Assembly: GCA_964615335.1 (NCBI GenBank)
Contig: CAZTMT010000013.1
Coordinates: 1-64,000, forward strand
Length of the DNA: 64,000 nucleotides
Origin: HR10 sp964615335
GTDB taxonomy: Bacteria > Acidobacteriota > Blastocatellia > HR10
Direction of reading: 5' to 3'
In this document: piece after piece, positions 52,934 through 60,288 of the stretch
Layout: each line of letters starts with the position of its first letter
Numbering within the stretch: the first letter of the stretch is position 1
Notes under the pieces: model-generated
What the model saw: only the letters and a program-made list of their open reading frames with translations
Told to the model about the DNA's origin: nothing
Databases searched by the model: none
Translations under genes and position numbers: made by a program

Positions 52934-54832
52934 TTGAGCAAAATTTCTGTCGAGCAGACGATCCAAACCTATGGAATTGAGAATTGGGGCGCAGGATATT
53001 TCGGGATCAACAAGCTGGGTCACCTCACGGTCCGACCGACGAAAAACGGCGCGCGCGCGGCGGATGTCCTCGCCATTGTGGAGCATCTGATCTCGCGGTG
53101 CCGATTGAAGCCTCCCCTGCTGTTGCGATTCCCACAGATCATCGCCAGCCAGATTCGCGAGCTGCATTCGGCCTTCGCTCAAGCCATTCGGGAATTCGAC
53201 TATCGCGGAGCCCATCTGGCCGTCTATCCGATGAAGGTGAACCCGCGGCGCGATGTCGTGGAGACCTTCCTGCAGGAGGGGAGCAAGTATAACTACGGCC
53301 TGGAGGTGGGGACCAAGGCGGAACTGTATGCAGCTCTGGCTCTGGAGCAGGCCCCGGAATCTCTGCTCGTCTGCAACGGGTTCAAGGACGAAGCCTTCAT
53401 CGAGATGGCGTTTTTGGCCGGTCGGATCGGCAAACGGACGTTCGTCGTCATCGAGAAGCTGAACGAGTTGGGGATTTTCCTGGGGCGAGCAGCGCACTCG
53501 GAGCTGTGGCCGCAACTGGGCGTCCGCGTCAAGCTCTATTCGCGCGGAAGTGGCCGGTGGGAAAAATCCGGGGGCGAGACGGCAAAATTCGGCCTGACGA
53601 CGACCGAGACGCTGGAGGTCATCAAGCGGCTTCGGGAACATCGCCTGCTGGATCGCTTGAAAATGCTGCATTGCCATATCGGCTCGCAGATCACCGACAT
53701 CCGCCGTATCAAAAACGCCATCCGCGAGGCGGCCCGCGTCTACGCGAAGATGCGCAAAATGGGCGTGGATATTCAGTATCTGAACGTCGGCGGCGGCATG
53801 GGCGTGGACTATGATGGCAGCCACTCCTCGTTCGAATCCTCGGCCAACTACACGATGCAGGAGTTCGCCAACGACGTCGTCTACACAGTCTCCAGCATCT
53901 GCGCCGACGAGAACGTCCCCGAGCCCATTCTGGTCACCGAGTCGGGGCGCATCCTGACGGCCTATCACGCCATGATCATCGTCAACGTGCAGGACGAGAT
54001 CGAGACCGTGATCGATGAGATCGCGCCCACGGATGTGGACGAGGACGATCCGCAGGTCGTGCTGGAGTTACGCGATCTCCGAGATCACATCACGTCGAAG
54101 AACTACCGCGAGTACTACCACGATGCCCTGGAGCATAAAGACGAGCTGGTGACCCTGTTCAATCTGGGATACATTGACCTGGAGGATCGCGCCAAAGGGG
54201 AAGTGCTCTTCTGGCAGATCCTGGACCGCGTCGAACACTTCGCCCGCCAATCGAAAGCCTTTCGCGAGGAGGTCGAGGAGTTGCGGAAGCTCCTGGCGGC
54301 CAAATATCTCTGCAATTTCTCGGTCTTCCGCGCGGTCCCCGACGCCTGGGCTCTGGATCACCTCTTCCCTATCATGCCGATTCATAAACTGAATGAGCCA
54401 CCCACGGAGACGGCGACTCTGGTGGATCTGACCTGCGACTCCGATGGTGTCATTGATAAGTTCGTGGATGTGAAAGACGTCAAGGAGGTCCTCGAGGTCC
54501 ACCCCTTCACGCACGAGCCATACTATCTGGCCATCCTCCTGGTCGGCGCCTATCAGGAGGCCATGGGCAACTTCCATAATCTCCTGGGGACGCTCAACGA
54601 AGCCCATATCCTGCTGGATGAAGAAGGGGGCTTTCACGTGCAGAAGATCATCCCGGGGCAGCGCCTGGAGGAGGTGCTCGCGCTAGCCCGCTATGATCGT
54701 CCCTTTCTGCAGGAGGGGTTTCGGCGCAATCTCGCGCAGGCTATCCGTCGCGGGCATCTCTCCGATCAGGAGGAAGCCCAGATGGACGAGCGCTACCACG
54801 CGTACGCTCAGAAATACACTTACCTGGAATGA
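52934..54832 (+). CDS. speA: biosynthetic arginine decarboxylase
   Basis: 632 residues, PLP-dependent, of the SpeA (alanine racemase-fold) type. It turns arginine into agmatine, the first step to putrescine. The PLP lysine is Lys101 in LAVYPMKVNPRRD; MLHCHIGSQITDI, NVGGGMGVDYDGS and LVTESGRILTAYHAM are standard. It begins with TTG, supported by GGACGG upstream and the usual SKISVEQTIQTYGIENWG N-terminus. The next gene starts 6 bases after its stop. Confidence 0.95.
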   Translation: MSKISVEQTIQTYGIENWGAGYFGINKLGHLTVRPTKNGARAADVLAIVEHLISRCRLKPPLLLRFPQIIASQIRELHSAFAQAIREFDYRGAHLAVYPMKVNPRRDVVETFLQEGSKYNYGLEVGTKAELYAALALEQAPESLLVCNGFKDEAFIEMAFLAGRIGKRTFVVIEKLNELGIFLGRAAHSELWPQLGVRVKLYSRGSGRWEKSGGETAKFGLTTTETLEVIKRLREHRLLDRLKMLHCHIGSQITDIRRIKNAIREAARVYAKMRKMGVDIQYLNVGGGMGVDYDGSHSSFESSANYTMQEFANDVVYTVSSICADENVPEPILVTESGRILTAYHAMIIVNVQDEIETVIDEIAPTDVDEDDPQVVLELRDLRDHITSKNYREYYHDALEHKDELVTLFNLGYIDLEDRAKGEVLFWQILDRVEHFARQSKAFREEVEELRKLLAAKYLCNFSVFRAVPDAWALDHLFPIMPIHKLNEPPTETATLVDLTCDSDGVIDKFVDVKDVKEVLEVHPFTHEPYYLAILLVGAYQEAMGNFHNLLGTLNEAHILLDEEGGFHVQKIIPGQRLEEVLALARYDRPFLQEGFRRNLAQAIRRGHLSDQEEAQMDERYHAYAQKYTYLE

Positions 54833-54838
54833 ACGGCT

Positions 54839-55891
54839 ATGATGGTCATTCGCAAGACGAAAAGCGCTAAATTCCTCACCACACCGACCCGCCCCATCCA
54901 GATCGATCGGGATCGGTCCGTCGCCGGCCTGCTCGATAAGATGGAGGGCATCTCTTTCCAGGGTCGGAATCTGGCCCTGGCGCGCAATATCTGGAAGAAG
55001 ATGCTCGCCGACCACGTGACGATCCTCATGGGGCTGGCCGGATGGGCCGTTCCGGCGGGCATGCGGCGTCTGGTGGCCTATTTGATTAAAAACCGATTCA
55101 TTGATGTGCTGGTCACAACGGGCACCAATCTCTTTCATGATCTGCACGAAACGCTGGGACGCTATCACTACATCGGGAGCCCCAATCTCGATGATGCCGA
55201 GCTGCAAGAGGCTCTCGTGGATCGGATGTACGACACGCTGGGCAGTGAGGTCGAATTCCGCGAGGCCGATGAATGGATCGGAAACTTCATCGCGCAACTG
55301 GATCTCAGCCGCCCCTACTCGACGCGCGAGTTCTTCTACCTGCTGGGGCGCGAGCTGGCCGAGATCGCCACAGAGGACGGTATCCTCACATCGGCCTACA
55401 AGGCGAAAGTCCCCATCTTCTGCCCCGCCGTGGCCGACTCCTCGATCGCCGTGGGCTTGGCCATCAGCCGCGTCGAGCGCAAGACGGTCTTTCAGTTCGA
55501 CATCGTTCAGGATGTGGTCGAGATCGCGCAGATCGTCAGCCGGGCGCCCAAGACGGGCATCATCTGCTTTGATGGAGGCAGCCCTAAGCAGTTCTTGCAG
55601 CAGGCCGAGACCACAGCCGCCATGCTCAAGGCCAATGCCCGGGGGCATCACTACGCGATTCAGGTCATCACCGATCCCCCCTACTTTGGCACGGTCTCCG
55701 GCTCCACATTTGAGGAAGCCCAAAGCTGGGGGGCGATCGCCAAAGGGGCTCAGACGGTCACCGTCTACTGCGACACGACCATCGCCATGCCGCTTCTGGT
55801 GACGGCTCTGTCCCAAGGGGCGATCCGCGAGGCGAAGGTGCGCCGCCGGCCCACCTTCGTCATGGGACGCGAGCTGCGCGTCAATTACTGA
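54839..55891 (+). CDS. deoxyhypusine synthase-like protein lacking the canonical catalytic lysine
   Basis: 350 residues of the DHS-like family (HAMAP 'deoxyhypusine synthase-like'). DHS uses spermidine and NAD to modify a lysine of eIF5A, absent from bacteria. LVTTGTNLFHDLHETLG and IICFDGGSPKQFLQQAE match NAD- and spermidine-binding regions. Human DHS has its covalent Lys329 in SWGKIR; the aligned SWGAIA here has Ala299, with the nearest lysine at 302. The human K-H-H segment (His288) reads K-Q-F. Sitting between speA and agmatinase, it probably acts on putrescine, agmatine or spermidine, perhaps making homospermidine, but the missing lysine makes the chemistry uncertain. The ribosome site is weak; coupling to speA is likely. 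Confidence 0.83.
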   Translation: MMVIRKTKSAKFLTTPTRPIQIDRDRSVAGLLDKMEGISFQGRNLALARNIWKKMLADHVTILMGLAGWAVPAGMRRLVAYLIKNRFIDVLVTTGTNLFHDLHETLGRYHYIGSPNLDDAELQEALVDRMYDTLGSEVEFREADEWIGNFIAQLDLSRPYSTREFFYLLGRELAEIATEDGILTSAYKAKVPIFCPAVADSSIAVGLAISRVERKTVFQFDIVQDVVEIAQIVSRAPKTGIICFDGGSPKQFLQQAETTAAMLKANARGHHYAIQVITDPPYFGTVSGSTFEEAQSWGAIAKGAQTVTVYCDTTIAMPLLVTALSQGAIREAKVRRRPTFVMGRELRVNY

Positions 55892-56180
55892 ACCCGCACG
55901 GCGCCGTGCGAGGACGCTCGATGACGTTCTCACGGGCAGCGTCGCCTGCAGCCTTGGAGGAGCGGAGAAGCCTAATCTCTCGGACGCGCTCGGTCGGCTC
56001 ACAAGGGCGACCCGGTGGGCACGCCAAGAGATATGTCTTCGGGGAGGCCGTCACTCACCTCGGGACTCACGCGATGGGTCTCTTGCGAGCATCCGCACCG
56101 CACGGAGGAGAGCGCAGCCCTCTGTGGGCTCTGCCGGCGATCCCTCCAGCCGACAGAATCCCTTCTGCGGAGAACGGCCC
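55892..56180. other. 289-base gap inside the polyamine cluster
   Basis: No convincing gene. A perfect 14-base palindrome, GCACGGCGCCGTGC (55896-55909), follows the DHS-like stop and may be a processing hairpin. A plus-strand frame from 55906 to 56184 is open but has no family resemblance or ribosome site. Confidence 0.4.
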
Positions 56181-57089
56181 ATGAGCGCTTCCGATCTCAC
56201 GTTCAATTTCGGCGGCCTGCCCGATCCGTATGCCGCCTTTGAGACGGCGCGCATCCTGATCTGGCCTGTGCCCTTTGAGGCGACGACGACCTTCCTCAAG
56301 GGCACAGCTCTTGGCCCGCACGCCATCATCGAAGCGTCTCGCCATCTGGAACTTTATGACGAAGAGCTGGATGCCGAAGTCTATCGCCTGGGGATTCACA
56401 CTCTCCCTCCGGCCGACATCAATGCCGCGGTGGAAGAGGTCATGAAACGCCTCCGTGCCGAAACGCGGCGCCTCCTGGAGACGGGAAAATTCCTCTGCGC
56501 GCTCGGGGGCGAGCACTCGATCACCAGCCCGATCGTGGCGGCCTTCGCCGACCGCTATCCCGATCTGAGCGTCCTGCAAATTGACGCGCACGCTGATCTG
56601 CGCCCCAGCTACGAGGGCACCCCATACAGCCATGCCTCGGTCGCCGCGCGACTGGTCGAGATCTGTCCGGTCGTGCAGGTCGGCATTCGCGCGCTCTCGC
56701 GAGAAGAAGCGCACGCGCTGCGGCGACTTCCCATAGCGACCTTCTTCGCCAAGGACCTGAAGGACCCTGCGGAGTGGATCCCTCGGGTCATCGAGAAGCT
56801 CTCCGAACACGTCTACCTGACCATAGATGTGGACGGCCTGGACCCCTCGCTCATCCCCGCCACGGGCACGCCGGAACCCGGAGGCCTCTCCTGGTCCGAT
56901 ACGCTCTCTTTGATTCGCGAAACAGCTCAGCACCGAACCATCGTCGGCATGGACGTGACTGAGCTGTGCCCCATGCCGGGACAGGAAGCGTCGAATTTCA
57001 TCGTGGCCAAGCTCATCTATAAGGCCCTGGGCTATATCTTCCACCGCGAGCTTCCTCATGAAGATGCGGAAGAGATCCCCGGCGACTGA
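56181..57089 (+). CDS. speB: agmatinase
   Basis: 302 residues of the ureohydrolase family. It splits agmatine into putrescine and urea, completing the arginine-to-putrescine route begun by SpeA. The two-manganese site is complete: His112 (GGEHS), Asp135, His137 and Asp139 (IDAHADL), Asp216 and Asp218 (IDVDGLDPS). The GTPEPGGLSW loop favours agmatinase over arginase. GGAG lies 8 bases before the ATG; upstream in-frame sequence is not family-like. Confidence 0.93.
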   Translation: MSASDLTFNFGGLPDPYAAFETARILIWPVPFEATTTFLKGTALGPHAIIEASRHLELYDEELDAEVYRLGIHTLPPADINAAVEEVMKRLRAETRRLLETGKFLCALGGEHSITSPIVAAFADRYPDLSVLQIDAHADLRPSYEGTPYSHASVAARLVEICPVVQVGIRALSREEAHALRRLPIATFFAKDLKDPAEWIPRVIEKLSEHVYLTIDVDGLDPSLIPATGTPEPGGLSWSDTLSLIRETAQHRTIVGMDVTELCPMPGQEASNFIVAKLIYKALGYIFHRELPHEDAEEIPGD

Positions 57090-57117
57090 ACATCCCATGC
57101 TGTGGCCTCTCGGAGGA

Positions 57118-57140
57118 AGCCCGGCGCGATCACGCGGGCT
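57118..57140 (+). terminator. small hairpin after speB
   Basis: AGCCCG (57118-57123) pairs with CGGGCT (57135-57140), followed by CTTCT. It could end the speA-DHS-speB transcript, but the T-tract is poor. Confidence 0.3.
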
Positions 57141-57222
57141 CTTCTGCCTGAGACAGCTCGCTCTCTCCGAATCCGGACTTCGCGGGAAGGCCCGCTGCGG
57201 AGAATGCGCCCGCTGAACGCGT

Positions 57223-58098
57223 ATGAACGAAGGACTCAAGCTTGGAGATGTCGTCCTGCTGTACTCCCCGGACCGAAAGACATATCTTGTGACGCTTGGC
57301 GAAGGCGGCACGCTCGGGACCCATGTGGGAGAGATTCGTCACGCCGATGTGCTCGGAAGACAGTACGGCGAGATCGTGCGCAGCTCGACCGGTCAACCTT
57401 TCGTCATCCTCGAGCCCACGCTCGAAGATCGGATGATGAAGGTCCGACGGCTGACGCAGATCATCTATCCCAAGGATGCCGGCCTGATCCTCATCAAGAC
57501 AGGGGTCTCAGCGGGCATGCGCGTCATCGAATGCGGCGTCGGCTCGGGAGCCGCCACGCTCTGCCTGGCCACAGCCGTTGCGCCCACAGGCAAAGTCTAC
57601 GCCTATGATCGCGAGGAGCGATTTCTGGAACTCGCGCGAGCGAATGTCCAGAGGGCCGGACTGGCTCATGTGGTCGAGTTCAAACAGCGCGACGTCGCCG
57701 AGGGGTTCGACGAAGAGGAAGTGGACGTCGTCCTTCTGGATCTCCCCTCGCCCTGGGAGGGCGTGCCCGCCGCTCGGCGAGCCCTTCGAGGCGGCGGACG
57801 CCTGGCCTCGATTTCCCCCACCTATAATCAGGTCGAGCGCATGGTCGCCACGCTCGAAGCCGAAGGTTTCGTGATGATCGAGACCGTCGAGGTCTTGCTA
57901 CGACATCTCCTTGTCCGCCCGGGCAGGACGCGCCCCTTTGAACGGATGATCGGACACACGGGATTTCTCACTTTCGCGCGACGCGCTCTGCAGCCCCTGC
58001 GAGGACGGGATGAAGGCGAGCCGGAGATCGAGCCCCCCTCGCCAGACGATCCCCCCAATCGCGCGGAGTCTTCCGCCATTTCCCCCTTGACCCCATGA
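57223..58098 (+). CDS. trmI: tRNA (adenine-N1)-methyltransferase TrmI
   Basis: 291 residues. TrmI makes m1A58 in the T-loop of tRNAs, a modification prominent in thermophiles and actinobacteria. The N-terminal beta domain (GEIRHADVLGRQYGEIV) precedes the SAM-binding Rossmann fold with VIECGVGSGAATLCLA and DVVLLDLPSPWEG. The last 30 residues are a Pro/Glu-rich tail, and the DNA coding for them contains the promoter of the Fur-family gene (58087-58115). Confidence 0.92.
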   Translation: MNEGLKLGDVVLLYSPDRKTYLVTLGEGGTLGTHVGEIRHADVLGRQYGEIVRSSTGQPFVILEPTLEDRMMKVRRLTQIIYPKDAGLILIKTGVSAGMRVIECGVGSGAATLCLATAVAPTGKVYAYDREERFLELARANVQRAGLAHVVEFKQRDVAEGFDEEEVDVVLLDLPSPWEGVPAARRALRGGGRLASISPTYNQVERMVATLEAEGFVMIETVEVLLRHLLVRPGRTRPFERMIGHTGFLTFARRALQPLRGRDEGEPEIEPPSPDDPPNRAESSAISPLTP

Positions 58099-58115
58099 GC
58101 TTCATGGATTTTAAT
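58087..58115 (+). promoter_or_regulatory. promoter of the Fur-family regulator, inside the trmI 3' end
   Basis: TTGACC (58087-58092), exact 17-base spacer, TTTAAT (58110-58115). Predicted start near 58122. The AT-rich run stands out against the GC-rich surroundings. Confidence 0.65.
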
Positions 58116-58116
58116 G

Positions 58117-58133
58117 TTTTCTCGCAGAGAAAA
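58117..58133 (+). promoter_or_regulatory. 17-base palindrome at the predicted start, likely operator
   Basis: TTTTCTCGCAGAGAAAA: 7-base arms around GCA, perfectly symmetric, lying across the predicted transcription start. Fur/PerR proteins often repress themselves by binding such AT-rich palindromes, so autoregulation is likely. It is not a standard Fur or PerR box. Confidence 0.55.
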
Positions 58134-58157
58134 ATCACTTTTGGGGGAAGAGAGACA

Positions 58158-58613
58158 TTGCGGGCGAGGGATGAGACGATCAAGGCGCGAGTGGCTCAGT
58201 TTGTCGAGCACTGCCGCGCGCGCGGATTGAGCGTGACGCCGCAACGGCTCGCGATCTATCGTGCCGTGATCAGCTCGGCCAAGCACCCGAGTGCCGAGGA
58301 CGTCTACCGACGCATCCGCCGTCAGTATCCGACGATCTCCCTGGCTACCGTCTACAAGACCCTGGAGACGCTGGAGAAGGAAGGCTTGATCTCGAAAGTA
58401 ACGCCCCTGCATGAGACGGCGCGCTACGACGCCAACCGAGCACACCACCATCACCTCATCTGCGTCCGCTGCCATACGATTGAGGATTTCTCCGCCGAAG
58501 CGTTCGACCGCCTTCCTCTGCCCAAAGAGGTCACGGCCTCCTGGCAGATTCTCGACTGCACGGTGCATGTGCTCGGAATCTGCCGGGAGTGTCAGAAAAA
58601 GGAGAGGGCGTGA
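58158..58613 (+). CDS. Fur/PerR-family metal-dependent transcription regulator
   Basis: 151 residues from the TTG at 58158. The DNA-binding winged helix has GLSVTPQRLAIYRAV, HPSAEDVYRRIRRQYPTISLATVYKTLETLEK; the metal/dimer domain has RAHHHHLICVRC, IEDFS and VLGICREC, with two Cys-x2-Cys pairs for structural zinc. The family senses iron, peroxide, zinc or manganese; PerR or Fur is most likely, not decidable here. An upstream ATG at 58095 overlaps trmI, but it lies before the predicted transcription start and adds 21 residues unlike the family. GGGGGAAG (58143-58150) fits the TTG start. Confidence 0.85.
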   Translation: MRARDETIKARVAQFVEHCRARGLSVTPQRLAIYRAVISSAKHPSAEDVYRRIRRQYPTISLATVYKTLETLEKEGLISKVTPLHETARYDANRAHHHHLICVRCHTIEDFSAEAFDRLPLPKEVTASWQILDCTVHVLGICRECQKKERA

Positions 58614-58621
58614 CTTCAGAA

Positions 58622-58822
58622 TCAGCCTCCCCCGACGAAGTGAACGATCTCCACCCGATCTCCTTCGCGAAGCCTCACACTGGCCCACTGGGCACGGGGG
58701 ATGACCTCGCGATTCCACTCGATGGCGATGCGCTCCGGATTCAGTCCGAGCTGCTCGATTAGCCCCATGAGGGTGAGCCCCTCTGGGATCTCTCGTTCCT
58801 CCCCGTTCAGGACGACGCGCAT
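58622..58822 (-). CDS. thiS: sulfur carrier protein ThiS
   Basis: 66 residues, ubiquitin-like beta-grasp fold, ending in the obligatory Gly-Gly (HFVGGG). ThiS carries sulfur as a C-terminal thiocarboxylate for the thiazole ring of thiamin. VVLNGEEREIPEGLTL and VIPRAQWASVRLREGDRVEI are typical. It lies 10 bases after the tlpA-like gene on the same strand; thiG and thiF are not in the window, so it is a detached copy. Confidence 0.93.
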   Translation of the reverse strand: MRVVLNGEEREIPEGLTLMGLIEQLGLNPERIAIEWNREVIPRAQWASVRLREGDRVEIVHFVGGG

Positions 58823-58832
58823 GGTCGTGACC

Positions 58833-60107
58833 TCACTGCGAAGTGGCCGGTTCGTTCAGGACGCGCTGGATCATCCACTCGCAGAGGCTCGGATTCTCGT
58901 TCCAGGTGAAGATATACCGAATGCGGCCCGTGCGATCCACGATGGCGATCGTGGGGACCCAGGTCACATGATAGATCTCGAAGCTGCGCTGGCCCTCATC
59001 CAGGGCTGTTCCATAGGGCAGATCGCGCAGGCGCCTGAAGCGAATGAGGAACTGTTCCTCCTCTTCCTTGGAGGCGCGGCCGACCTCGCGCCCGTTGAAG
59101 CCGTAGTAGCGCGTCACGGCGAGGACCTTCAAGCCCTCCTTGTCATAGCGAGTCGCCCAGGCGCGCAAATGCGGGATCAGGCCGCGACAATCGGGACACC
59201 AGGCCGCCCAGAACTCCAGCGCGACGACGCGCCCGCGTAAAGCCGAGAGCGTCGTCGGCGATTCCTCCAGCCACTTCGCCACGGTGATCTCCGGCGCCGG
59301 CTTCCCGATCAGCTCAAGCTGCCGGAGCGTGCTCTCGATCTGTGAGACCGTGCGCGTGAGCATTTGAAGCGTCTCGCCTTCAGCCCACGCGGTCTGCCGT
59401 TCCAGCTCGCCCTTCAGGCGCTGAAGCAGAGCGCGACTGTCCGGGATCCTCCCCAAAGCCGCATAAAGCTCGGCCAAAGCGCGCGCCGTTTTCCAGGTGA
59501 GGGGGACCAGGCCGCTCTCGCGCGCGGCCTCATAGGCCTGCTCCTGAGCGCGCAGGGCCTGCTCCAGTTGCCCAGCTCGCGTATGGGCAATGGCCAAGCG
59601 CATGGACGCAGCGGCCATCACTTCCTTGGCATTGAAAGCTCCCGGCGAAATGGCCGCCCTTTCTTCTTCCGCCTCTTTCACTCGTCCGCCCTCACAATAC
59701 TTCTCGATGAGATAGAGTCGCAGGCGCTGCCGATCCTCCTCGCTCAGAGCGCGGTCATTCAACAGGTCGCGGAAGACGGCGATCATGTTCTCCACATCGT
59801 CGGCCAGGTAGTAGAGATACCCCAGATGAAACCGATCTTCGCTTGAGAGATTTCTGCCCTTCAAGCGCGCCGCATATTGCCGCGCGAGTTCCTGGGCGCG
59901 TTGGCGCAGCGTCGTGGCCTCGCTCTCGGCAATGTCCGCCCGTCCGGCTTCGCGCAAGAGCTGATGAACCTCCTCGACATACTGGGCCGCCGAACGCTCG
60001 GTCGTCGTTTGCCCGAAAACCGGCCACCTCTCCTCAGTCGAAGAGAGGCTCGCGCTGAATCCCACCAGGAGAAGAAGGGGCATCCACCCGGCACACCGCT
60101 TTCTCAT
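58833..60107 (-). CDS. exported TlpA-like thioredoxin-fold protein with helical repeats
   Basis: 424 residues. A signal peptide or anchor (about 9-22) is followed by a long helical region (about 40-260) that looks like TPR repeats, then a thioredoxin domain (about 270-424) with ALEFWAAWCPDCRGLIP, active Cys304 and Cys307, and the cis-proline in HVTWVPTIAIVD. TlpA/ResA proteins reduce disulfides in the periplasm, for example in cytochrome maturation. The ATG at 60107 has GGGGGG upstream; the frame is open further upstream without export-signal character. Confidence 0.85.
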   Translation of the reverse strand: MRKRCAGWMPLLLLVGFSASLSSTEERWPVFGQTTTERSAAQYVEEVHQLLREAGRADIAESEATTLRQRAQELARQYAARLKGRNLSSEDRFHLGYLYYLADDVENMIAVFRDLLNDRALSEEDRQRLRLYLIEKYCEGGRVKEAEEERAAISPGAFNAKEVMAAASMRLAIAHTRAGQLEQALRAQEQAYEAARESGLVPLTWKTARALAELYAALGRIPDSRALLQRLKGELERQTAWAEGETLQMLTRTVSQIESTLRQLELIGKPAPEITVAKWLEESPTTLSALRGRVVALEFWAAWCPDCRGLIPHLRAWATRYDKEGLKVLAVTRYYGFNGREVGRASKEEEEQFLIRFRRLRDLPYGTALDEGQRSFEIYHVTWVPTIAIVDRTGRIRYIFTWNENPSLCEWMIQRVLNEPATSQ

Positions 60108-60162
60108 AACATCCCCCCATCGGGCGCGTCTCCTCGCGCCGTTTCTCATCTCATCGGTCAGG

Positions 60163-60171
60163 AGTTTACCA
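60163..60171 (-). promoter_or_regulatory. extended -10 promoter of the tlpA-like gene
   Basis: Minus-strand TGGTAAACT (TAAACT with TGn), within TTGTGGTAAACT, which matches the receptor promoter at 23306-23314 in 11 of 12 bases. It is 56 bases before the ATG. Confidence 0.4.
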
Positions 60172-60223
60172 CAAAGTGCACAGCACCTGAAAGGACCTTC
60201 GAGGAATCTCATCCCCGCCGGAG

Positions 60224-60265
60224 ATAAAAGACCGGGGATCCCGCGCGACATCAGGCGGGATCCCC
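60224..60265 (-). terminator. intrinsic terminator of the Kelch gene
   Basis: Perfect 11-base stem: 60255-60265 with 60234-60244, 10-base loop, followed on the minus strand by GGTCTTTTAT. It starts 24 bases after the Kelch stop codon. Confidence 0.72.
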
Positions 60266-60288
60266 AGGCGGAGGGCGAGGCGCTCAAC

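Noticed and set aside
55906..56184. 92-codon frame between the DHS-like gene and speB
   Set aside because: No ribosome site, no family resemblance, composition like random GC-rich DNA.
58095..58157. ATG at 58095 as start of the Fur-family gene
   Set aside because: It precedes the predicted transcription start and adds residues unlike the family; kept only as an alternative.
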